8,992 nucleotides of DNA from Bacteroidales bacterium (lineage in GTDB: Bacteria; Bacteroidota; Bacteroidia; Bacteroidales; VadinHA17). A model generated the notes under the pieces. It made no database searches. It saw only the letters and a list, made by a program, of their open reading frames with translations, and was not told the DNA's origin. Shown in pieces: positions 1 to 5,229 of this stretch. The stretch lies in assembly GCA_003155705.1 (NCBI GenBank), contig PMEC01000144.1:13069-22060 (forward strand), in the 5' to 3' direction. Within the stretch, counting starts at the first letter, position 1. Each line of letters starts with the position of its first letter. The translations under genes and the position numbers were made by a program.

Positions 1-132
1 GGCATTCCGATTCCAAGCCTGGGTGTTCATGAGCATTGGAATAACCCTGTCGATAAGAAATATTCCAGAGATCTTGGCAAAGCTGATGGTATTGAACTGG
101 TAAAAATCCTGGCAAAAAAACAGAATATGTAA
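1..132 (+). CDS. C-terminal fragment of a probable DUF362-family protein (5' end outside window)
   Basis: Frame 1 is open from the first base to a TAA at 130-132 and gives 43 residues beginning GIPIPSLGVHEHWNNPV and ending KILAKKQNM. The segment LGVHEHWNNPVDKKYSRDLGK followed by GIELV resembles, from memory, the tail of DUF362-domain proteins of Bacteroidota, which are often exported and of unknown biochemical function; no alignment was run. The start and most of the domain lie outside the window. It is the only plus-strand gene here and converges on the enolase-superfamily gene, with 19 bases between the two stop codons. No clear terminator hairpin fits in that gap. The coding call is fairly safe; the family name is tentative. 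Confidence 0.55.
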   Translation, partial: GIPIPSLGVHEHWNNPVDKKYSRDLGKADGIELVKILAKKQNM

Positions 133-151
133 CAGTGTCAAATAAAGATGA

Positions 152-1642
152 TCAGCTCCATATCCTGTCGTGGGAACGCCTCTGGTCCCATTCAGGGGTC
201 GGTTCAAAATAACCTTTATCGTTGGGACTAAGATGTTTTTTTACTTCTTCATCATTAAGTTCAATTCCTAATCCAGGTGCAGAAAGGGGTACATTGGCAA
301 AACCTTTTGTAATCAATTGCCTTGCGTCTGTTGTCTTAACCAAGCTCTCCCACCATGGGACATCAATATTATGGTGCTCACACGCCAGGAAGTTTTGTGT
401 GGCTGCTGCACAATGCACGTCAGCCATAAATGACACCGGCGTACCTGCCTGATGAATCGCCATCGCTACTCCCATTTCTTCTGCATAATCACCTATTTTT
501 TTTGTCTCCAGAATACCACCGGAAGTGGCTAAATCGGGATGAACTATATCAACTGCATGAATATCTATCAGTGGCTTAAAATTTTTCAGCAGGTAAATAT
601 CTTCCCCGGTAAGAACAGGTGTCTCCAATGCGTCAGACAATGTTTTCCATTGGTCGGTCAGGTCCCATGGAATAATATCTTCCATCCATGCCAACCTGTA
701 CTTCTCCAATGTCTTGCCTAAACGTATACCATTATTAAGATCAAAATGGCCGAAGTGATCGGTAGAAAGAGGAATATCATAACCAACTATATTGCGCACA
801 TTTTCCACTATTTTAGCCAGTTCCTCCAGACCTTTATCTGTAATTTGTATCTGGGTAAACGGATGTTTGGTATTTTCATATGACATATAATTACCCTGCC
901 ATTGATTCAGATCTTTGTTGTTCATCCAGAATTTCTGATTCACTAATGTACCGGGAATGTTTATAAGTTCTGAGATAGATAAATCCATCTTCAGCCATGT
1001 ATACCCCTGATCCTCGGTCCGATACTTAATCAGCTTTATTTGTTCTTCCGGTGTTTTAGCTTCAGGAGTATCTGCATATAATCTTATTTTGTCACGGTAT
1101 CTTCCACCTAATAGTTGCCAGACCGGTACTCCATAAGCCTTTCCACATAGATCCCAGAGAGCCATTTCTACCGCACATACTCCACCAGCCTGCCTGCTTT
1201 GACCTCCAAACTGCCTGATAATCTTAAATATCATTTCTACATTACATGGGTTCAACCCCAAAATACGGCTTTTCAACATGAGTGCGTAACGGGGATCAGC
1301 GCCATCTCTGACCTCTCCCAGACCATAAATACCCTGATTTGTATCAATACGAATAATTGCAGTTCCACCCATAGCCGCCGTTAAAGTATAACGCATGTCG
1401 GTAATTTTTAACTCAGATGGAGCTGAAGCGCGTTGCACCTTAGATGTTACCTGAGATACAGTATCTTCTATTGACATACTCATAAAACCACCAAGCGCTA
1501 TGCCACCCAGTGCGGCTTTCTTGATAAATTCACGTCTGTTATTTTCAACAGGACTTTCTTTTTTCACTTTCTGCGAAGAAGAAGTACCTGAATTCAAATG
1601 GCCAACTTCCCGATTGACAATATGATGTAAAATATTTTTCAT
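152..1642 (-). CDS. Tat-exported enolase-superfamily (mandelate racemase/muconate lactonizing type) sugar-acid dehydratase-like protein
   Basis: A 496-residue protein. Residues 36-53 form a twin-arginine signal (NNRREFIKK, then a Gly/Ala-rich hydrophobic run), preceded by an unusually long polar stretch of 35 residues. The enolase N-terminal capping domain covers about 78-185 (AVEMALWDLCGKAYGVPVW) and the TIM barrel about 190-470. Expected metal ligands are D295, E321 and E347; the general-base dyad is probably D370 (HPDLATSGG) with H397 (IHQAG), and E422 closes the barrel. This layout resembles galactonate/mannonate dehydratases, so dehydration of an aldonate to a 2-keto-3-deoxy acid is inferred. 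The second-strand catalytic motif reads K218-x-D220 rather than the K-x-K of mandelate racemase. Substrate cannot be told from sequence. It is the last gene of the three-gene cluster, 129 bases after the RraA-like gene. ATG is the only plausible start; the next Met is residue 54. Confidence 0.88.
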   Translation of the reverse strand: MKNILHHIVNREVGHLNSGTSSSQKVKKESPVENNRREFIKKAALGGIALGGFMSMSIEDTVSQVTSKVQRASAPSELKITDMRYTLTAAMGGTAIIRIDTNQGIYGLGEVRDGADPRYALMLKSRILGLNPCNVEMIFKIIRQFGGQSRQAGGVCAVEMALWDLCGKAYGVPVWQLLGGRYRDKIRLYADTPEAKTPEEQIKLIKYRTEDQGYTWLKMDLSISELINIPGTLVNQKFWMNNKDLNQWQGNYMSYENTKHPFTQIQITDKGLEELAKIVENVRNIVGYDIPLSTDHFGHFDLNNGIRLGKTLEKYRLAWMEDIIPWDLTDQWKTLSDALETPVLTGEDIYLLKNFKPLIDIHAVDIVHPDLATSGGILETKKIGDYAEEMGVAMAIHQAGTPVSFMADVHCAAATQNFLACEHHNIDVPWWESLVKTTDARQLITKGFANVPLSAPGLGIELNDEEVKKHLSPNDKGYFEPTPEWDQRRSHDRIWS

Positions 1643-1748
1643 GGTTTTAAAAGTTGGGTTAAATATTTTGTTAAGTATCTAAACAATTTTAATACGGAAT
1701 TACTCATCAGCATCCGGGCCTGGCACCTATTTATTTCTTAAGCCTATA

Positions 1749-1774
1749 CCTCACGCCTCACGCCTGAGGCCTCA
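1749..1774. repeat. GC-rich 7-bp tandem repeat with hairpin at the end of the RraA-like gene
   Basis: The plus strand holds CCTCACG twice in tandem, then CCTGAGG, then CCTCA, in an otherwise AT-rich gap. Bases 1755-1760 and 1765-1770 pair perfectly (GCCTCA / TGAGGC) around a four-base loop. Bases 1765-1774 are also a perfect 10-bp palindrome (TGAGGCCTCA) that includes the stop codon of the RraA-like gene. No T-tract follows on either strand, so it is not a classic intrinsic terminator. It could be a short interspersed repeat or an mRNA-processing or attenuation hairpin between the second and third genes. Confidence 0.5.
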
Positions 1775-2704
1775 ATAATTCCTCGTTTTAAGATAATCAT
1801 CCAGCTCTTGTTTTGACATGGGCAGTTTACCAGGATAATTATTTATCCAGTTCAGGAAGTCTTTTTTGATCTCTTCACTCCAGCTGCTATCAATCTGTCC
1901 CGGAAGATATTTCTTCTCACGCAGCCGTTGATGTCCGAACTGATCCCGAAGAACGGTGACTTCGGAAGTGATGACAAGATCCTCCACAAGATAGGCGGGT
2001 ATAAAGATCACCCCGTATTTTTTTGCGAGGACAACATCACCTGGGAGAACTGTGGCACGACCGATACGAATCGGAACATTTATTGCAGTCAGCATCATCT
2101 GCGATATATATGAAGGATCCGATCCTTTGATCCATCCGTTGAAACCATTTATTTCATCAAGCCCTTCCTGGTCCCTGACAGACCCGTAAAAAACCACTCC
2201 TCTCTGTGATCTGGCATAGATTGAATTGCCAAGGTTATCTCCGATTAGAGTGCCGTCAGCTATTTTCCCATAGCTATCTGCTACATAGACATCTCCATTA
2301 GTAAGAACATCTATTGGCCAGGAGTTTGTTCCGCCCTGCTGGGAACGGTTTTCAATTTTGCCCTGCTGCTTTACATACTTATCGTAATCAGGGCGAAGAG
2401 GCATGTATTGGGCTGTTACGACCCGCCCGGTCATAGAACTATCAGGGTGTATGATTGTCCAGTCTCCCTCGAATTGGTTCAAATAGCCCTTGTTACGTAA
2501 GACACCCCAGGCATCCTCGATAGAGATATTTTTTAAACGCCGAAGGATTGCATCCGACACTTTTGGTCTGCCATCGGGAAAACGCTCACCTTTCCATTCA
2601 GAAGTTAATGCCTTGATGTATTCAGGCGAAGAACCGACATTCTGAGCCCTGGAAATGAATCCTGCCAGAATAAAAACGAATACAAGTATTGCTATTCTTT
2701 TCAT
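1772..2704 (-). CDS. Secreted RraA-like / HMG-CHA aldolase-fold protein
   Basis: A 310-residue protein with a Sec signal peptide (residues 1-20, hydrophobic core IAILVFVFILAGF, likely cleavage after SRA). The RraA/dimethylmenaquinone-methyltransferase-like fold spans about 55-245. The diagnostic segments are G155-D156 in LIGDNLGNSIYA, the GSVRD motif with R177 and D178 (substrate- and metal-binding pair in HMG/CHA aldolases), and PGDVVLAKKYGVIFIP (221-236). In enzymes of this family the reaction is divalent-metal-dependent retro-aldol cleavage of 4-hydroxy-2-oxo acids or oxaloacetate decarboxylation; RraA of E. coli instead inhibits RNase E. Export and neighbours favour an enzyme over an RNase E regulator. 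There is an added C-terminal tail (about 255-310) rich in charged residues. It begins 42 bases after the upstream dehydratase gene stops, consistent with one transcript. The exact substrate is unknown. Confidence 0.85.
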   Translation of the reverse strand: MKRIAILVFVFILAGFISRAQNVGSSPEYIKALTSEWKGERFPDGRPKVSDAILRRLKNISIEDAWGVLRNKGYLNQFEGDWTIIHPDSSMTGRVVTAQYMPLRPDYDKYVKQQGKIENRSQQGGTNSWPIDVLTNGDVYVADSYGKIADGTLIGDNLGNSIYARSQRGVVFYGSVRDQEGLDEINGFNGWIKGSDPSYISQMMLTAINVPIRIGRATVLPGDVVLAKKYGVIFIPAYLVEDLVITSEVTVLRDQFGHQRLREKKYLPGQIDSSWSEEIKKDFLNWINNYPGKLPMSKQELDDYLKTRNY

Positions 2705-2746
2705 TTTATAATTGGTTATGTTAAACTTTCAAATTCATTCCGGACT

Positions 2747-3904
2747 TTATCCGTTTTTAGCTACTGCCTCTATCAAACCACGGATATAACCGGCAGCATA
2801 CAGACTGCCAAGAGCGCTGTAGCCCGGATGTTCGTTACTGTCTCCGGCCATAGTAGGAACATGATCGGGACGCAAAGGACCTTTAAAGCCAATTCCGATA
2901 TATGCTTTCATTGCCTCATACATATCTATCTGGCCTTCATCGTGGAATGTCTCGACGAAATTCATCTTTCCTCCTCTGACATTCCTGAAATGTACAAAGT
3001 GAATGAGGTTTCGTTTTCCAAAATCCCGGACAATAGTTGGAATATCTGCGCCCATCAGGGAGAAGTTACCCTGACACATAGTTATACCATTGTTCGGACT
3101 GGGATAGATATCAGCCATCCGGTTGAAAGCATCCACCGTTGTCATTATACGTGATATTCCCCTGATGCTGTCTACCTGCGGATCATCGGGATGCATTGCA
3201 AGTTTAATACCATATTTCTCCGCTTCAGGGATAACCGCTTTTAGAAAATACTCAAGATTTTTCCAGAGAGCTTCCTTTGAAACTACTCCATATTTTGTAA
3301 GGGAATTATCCTTAATATCCTGATAGTCAAAGGCTGTCACTAGCGCTCCTCCTCGGCCGGGTCTGTCGTTGGTAGTTCTTGCCCAGCCTATTACCGGCAT
3401 CCAGTTATAACAGATTATATTTATCCCTGCCTTTGAAAGATTCTTCATCAGAGTAATGAAGTTCTCAATCTCCTGATCTCTGCCTTCCAATCCAAGCTTT
3501 GTCTTCTCGGATAGTGCAGGCGGACCCTCAATAACTTCCAGCCTTAATCCAACCCTTTCCCAGGCATTTTTAACAGCAACCACGCCTTCGTAATCCCATG
3601 CATTAACATTATTCAGTCCGGCCATAGCAGGGTTTATTCCACCAACGGCGCCCAAAACATCTAGCTGTTTCCCGAATTCAATTTTTCGTTTTTCGGCCTC
3701 TATTCCTGAAAAATAGGCGAAGCACATCTTTATACCGGCATCCTTGACATAAGCCTGTTTCTCAATCGCTGTTCCATCTTTTTGCAAGTGTTTTTTGCTT
3801 TTTTCAGAATCAGACAAATCTGAACCTGATGCCTTAATTCCGGCTAAAGTAAAAGCTGTAAAAGCAGAAGTTTTTTTAATAAAATCCCGGCGATTATTTC
3901 TCAT
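2747..3904 (-). CDS. Tat-exported mannonate dehydratase (UxuA)-like TIM-barrel protein
   Basis: A 385-residue protein. A Tat signal occupies about 1-27 (NNRRDFIKK with R5-R6, then a short hydrophobic segment). The remainder matches the UxuA fold (xylose-isomerase-like TIM barrel): INIICYNWMPVIGWART near 161-177, LAMHPDDP near 235-242, TMCQGNF near 275-281, HFVHFRN near 302-308, FVETFHDEGQID near 316-327 and RPDHVP at 345-350. H238, C277, H305 and D347 have spacing close to the metal ligands of characterised mannonate dehydratases, so the active site looks intact. UxuA converts D-mannonate to 2-keto-3-deoxy-D-gluconate; classical UxuA is cytoplasmic and this one carries an export signal. It is the first gene of the three-gene cluster. 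A related exported TIM-barrel enzyme acting on another sugar acid is the alternative. The start fits because the RR motif follows it directly. Confidence 0.85.
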   Translation of the reverse strand: MRNNRRDFIKKTSAFTAFTLAGIKASGSDLSDSEKSKKHLQKDGTAIEKQAYVKDAGIKMCFAYFSGIEAEKRKIEFGKQLDVLGAVGGINPAMAGLNNVNAWDYEGVVAVKNAWERVGLRLEVIEGPPALSEKTKLGLEGRDQEIENFITLMKNLSKAGINIICYNWMPVIGWARTTNDRPGRGGALVTAFDYQDIKDNSLTKYGVVSKEALWKNLEYFLKAVIPEAEKYGIKLAMHPDDPQVDSIRGISRIMTTVDAFNRMADIYPSPNNGITMCQGNFSLMGADIPTIVRDFGKRNLIHFVHFRNVRGGKMNFVETFHDEGQIDMYEAMKAYIGIGFKGPLRPDHVPTMAGDSNEHPGYSALGSLYAAGYIRGLIEAVAKNG

Positions 3905-3916
3905 TCAATATTGAAT
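3903..3916. promoter_or_regulatory. 14-bp perfect palindrome over the UxuA-like start codon
   Basis: ATTCAATATTGAAT reads the same on both strands and includes two bases of the start codon of the UxuA-like gene. Its position suits an operator or translational control site, but AT-rich palindromes of this length arise by chance fairly easily, so the call is weak. Confidence 0.25.
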
Positions 3917-4094
3917 TTATTTCCCATCTCAATTTAAGCTTTTTAATCTGAACTATGATGTGTTTAAAAACACTAAATAAAGTAATTTGTAATATGAATA
4001 CATGAGTAGAAGAAATAATTAATGTTACCTAACCGGATGTCAATAGAGGGAGGTTGACAAGCTTAGCGTTGACCTAATGGTGGTTAGTGCTAGA
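3905..4094. other. Upstream region of the sugar-acid cluster; no gene found
   Basis: No plausible coding frame is present. A perfect inverted repeat GTGTTT-AA-AAACAC lies at 3960-3973, about 55 bases upstream of the UxuA-like start, a reasonable operator position. Farther out, GTCAA (4039-4043) can pair with TTGAC at 4054-4058 or 4069-4073, and CTAACC (4029-4034) with GGTTAG (4082-4087). No match to TAnnTTTG in the direction of the cluster was found, so the promoter is not located. Confidence 0.35.
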
Positions 4095-4256
4095 TCATGT
4101 TATTTGTCTAATTGTTTCCTTTTTACGAGAAGAAGTTTTCGTTTTTTTTGACTTCTCTTTGCGAATAAAGTCACTGATCGCTTTTTCTTCTTCTTTTGTC
4201 AACGATCTCTGTCCACCAATGAAGTCAACGTCTAATTCCACATTCTTCGTTTTCAT
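4095..4256 (-). CDS. Small lysine-rich protein of 53 residues, function unknown
   Basis: Starting at the ATG at 4256-4254, the frame runs to a TGA at 4097-4095 and encodes 53 residues. The N-terminal half is acidic and patterned (LDVDFIGGQRSLTKEEEKAISDFI) and the C-terminal half is strongly basic (about residues 32-50, RKEKSKKTKTSS then RKKE). The AGGA just before the ATG is a little too close to be an ideal ribosome site. The phrase LDVDFIGG with LTKEEEKA gives a vague impression of short uncharacterised Bacteroidota proteins, but I cannot name a family. It lies in the same orientation as the ORF6N gene and 221 bases beyond it. The highly charged tail might bind nucleic acid or a partner; antitoxin-like size and charge are suggestive only. 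Real-gene status is likely from composition, not proven. Confidence 0.6.
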   Translation of the reverse strand: MKTKNVELDVDFIGGQRSLTKEEEKAISDFIRKEKSKKTKTSSRKKETIRQIT

Positions 4257-4325
4257 ATCCTAAATATTTGAAAAATATCTTTTTATCAATTTTGATGCAG
4301 CATTGGAGTCAATTATTGTGACTAA

Positions 4326-4370
4326 TGGCATGGCAGTTGACGATTAAGTGTTTCGTATCCTGTCATGCCA
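4326..4370. repeat. Imperfect inverted repeat, 11-bp stem
   Basis: TGGCATGGCAG (4326-4336) pairs with CTGTCATGCCA (4360-4370) over 11 positions with one G-T wobble. Inside it, ACGA (4340-4343) can pair with TCGT (4353-4356) across a 3x3 internal loop. The structure lies between the ORF6N gene and the 53-residue gene. Confidence 0.5.
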
Positions 4371-4440
4371 ATTTTGCAACTAGGTGACAACTTCCCGTTT
4401 CACGGGACAGGCCGTCCTGCTCAGCGGTAAGCAAATTGGC
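4367..4440. repeat. Nested inverted-repeat structure downstream of the ORF6N gene
   Basis: GCCAATTTTGC (4367-4377) and GCAAATTGGC (4431-4440) are inverted copies differing by one base in the T-run. Between them TCCCGT (4393-4398) and ACGGGA (4402-4407) form a perfect 6-bp hairpin with a 3-base loop, and CAGG/CCTG (4408-4418) can form another small one. The outer arm shares bases 4367-4370 with the neighbouring 4326-4370 hairpin, so the two folds compete. The segment is more GC-rich than its surroundings. It might be a structured RNA, a recombination site of cassette type, or a repeat remnant; none is established. Confidence 0.4.
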
Positions 4441-4459
4441 CCACTGACCGTGTTATAAG

Positions 4460-4479
4460 CAGAACTATTTCTGTTTTTT
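4460..4479 (+). terminator. Weak hairpin plus T-tract on the plus strand
   Basis: CAGAA (4460-4464) pairs with TTCTG (4469-4473) around the loop CTAT and is followed by six T at 4474-4479. The five-pair stem is AT-rich and weak, and no plus-strand gene precedes it. It could end antisense transcripts entering the ORF6N gene, or be chance. Confidence 0.2.
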
Positions 4480-4990
4480 ATTGGTCATAGTTTTTATACC
4501 CAATCTTTTTTCTTGGCTTAGTCACGTTTTGATGCAGTTCATCAATCCTGTCAAGAAGAAACTTAAATACTTTATTAATCTTCTCATCCATAGCTCTTAT
4601 TTCAACTTTTAAGTCCTGATTTTCGATCAGAAAAGCCCTGTATTTTGCAAAGGCTCTCATTATTTCGATATTTACTTTGATGGCCTTATCAGAGTTAAGA
4701 ACTGATGAAAGCATTGCTACTCCTTGTTCTGTGAAAACCATTGGCGCATATCTGGTTCCACCCCTTTTTGAGGTCGCAAATTGCGTCCTTATATTCAAAA
4801 ACTCATCTTTGTTTAATTCAAACATGAAATCTTCTGGAAACCTGTCAATGTTTCTTCGAACACTTTCTTTGAGTCTTTTTGTTTCGACTCCATATAATGC
4901 GGCCAGATCAAAATCGAGCATCACTTTATATCCCCTGATCTCGTGAATCAATGAATGATAATCTGCCTTAATTAGTGAGGTTGTAGTCAT
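4478..4990 (-). CDS. ORF6N-domain DNA-binding protein
   Basis: A 170-residue protein. The ORF6N domain fills about residues 12-100: IHEIRGYKVMLDFDLAALYGV, then a segment with RRNIDRFPEDFMFEL, then RTQFATS, RYAPMVFTEQGVAMLSSVL. A helical tail (about 102-155) with heptad-like spacing suggests a coiled coil for oligomerisation. ORF6N domains are related to KilA-N and Bro DNA-binding domains, common in phages and in bacterial chromosomes, where most members are uncharacterised; DNA binding is family inference. It lacks the second effector domain of phage anti-repressors, so a free-standing regulator is the simplest reading. A 29-bp inverted repeat and a -7-like box lie within 41 bases of its ATG, and part of the repeat recurs at 4767-4789 inside the gene. 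These features suggest autoregulation. It sits alone between the peptidase gene and the sugar-acid cluster and may be an acquired gene. Confidence 0.87.
   Translation of the reverse strand: MTTTSLIKADYHSLIHEIRGYKVMLDFDLAALYGVETKRLKESVRRNIDRFPEDFMFELNKDEFLNIRTQFATSKRGGTRYAPMVFTEQGVAMLSSVLNSDKAIKVNIEIMRAFAKYRAFLIENQDLKVEIRAMDEKINKVFKFLLDRIDELHQNVTKPRKKIGYKNYDQ
4767..4789. repeat. Intragenic copy of the ORF6N upstream inverted repeat
   Basis: These 23 bases match 5000-5022 with a single difference (T at 4781 against A at 5014). Bases 4771-4789 form an imperfect palindrome, AGG-t-CGCAA-a-TTGCG-t-CCT, with one mismatched pair and an unpaired centre. On the minus strand they encode RTQFATS of the ORF6N domain, so the site is coding and a potential binding site at once. 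Confidence 0.75.
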
Positions 4991-4998
4991 GAGTAATA

Positions 4999-5027
4999 AT
5001 TTGAGGTCGCAAAATGCGTCCTCAAAT
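4999..5027. promoter_or_regulatory. 29-bp inverted repeat upstream of ORF6N gene, candidate operator
   Basis: Plus-strand arms ATTTGAGG-t-CGCA (4999-5011) and TGCG-t-CCTCAAAT (5015-5027) pair at 12 of 14 positions around centre 5013; only 5007/5019 and 5012/5014 fail. It starts 8 bases upstream of the ORF6N start codon and overlaps the -7-like element at 5023-5030. A bound dimer would block transcription of the gene, so autorepression by the ORF6N protein is the leading inference. Confidence 0.6.
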
Positions 5028-5030
5028 ATA
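5023..5030 (-). promoter_or_regulatory. Candidate Bacteroidota -7 promoter element for ORF6N gene
   Basis: On the minus strand these bases read TATATTTG, an exact match to TAnnTTTG, ending 32 bases before the ORF6N start codon. No convincing TTTG/TTG -33 element was found at the usual 19-21 base spacing, so this is a half match. Transcription from here would begin inside the inverted repeat. Confidence 0.4.
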
Positions 5031-5229
5031 AATATTATTCGATAAGGTAATTAAGCGTCAAGTTAAATAAACGCCGAAAATGTTTTGCTTATATCGGCAC
5101 GGCAATTGAGGGAGTAGCCTATCGTCAAGCAGTTTTTTGTTCCAGTGCTAGCCTCCCAGATAGCAGCAGAAATCTGCGCACATCCAAGATTATACCCCTC
5201 ATTCTTTGCACCTTTTACTCTGGCCCTTC
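5031..5229. other. Intergenic region between M16 peptidase and ORF6N gene
   Basis: No supported gene or RNA was recognised. One minus-strand frame (5063-5251) is open for 62 codons but has no ATG or GTG and overlaps the peptidase end. There is no strong hairpin with a T-tract after the peptidase stop; the only short self-complementary piece is around GCAG/CTGC near 5165-5178. Upstream control of the ORF6N gene probably lies at its low-coordinate end. Confidence 0.4.

Noticed and set aside
222..452. Plus-strand open frame of 76 codons
   Set aside because: Antisense shadow of the enolase-superfamily gene, whose motifs are intact.
2828..3154. Plus-strand open frame of 108 codons
   Set aside because: Antisense to the UxuA-like gene; no recognisable domain or coding context.
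4027..4089. Possible attC-like site starting ACCTAAC and ending GTTAGTG
   Set aside because: The first core fits RYYYAAC, but the second does not fit GTTRRRY, and the inner arms pair poorly; no integrase or second clear site.
4677..4946. Plus-strand open frame of 89 codons
   Set aside because: Antisense shadow of the ORF6N gene.
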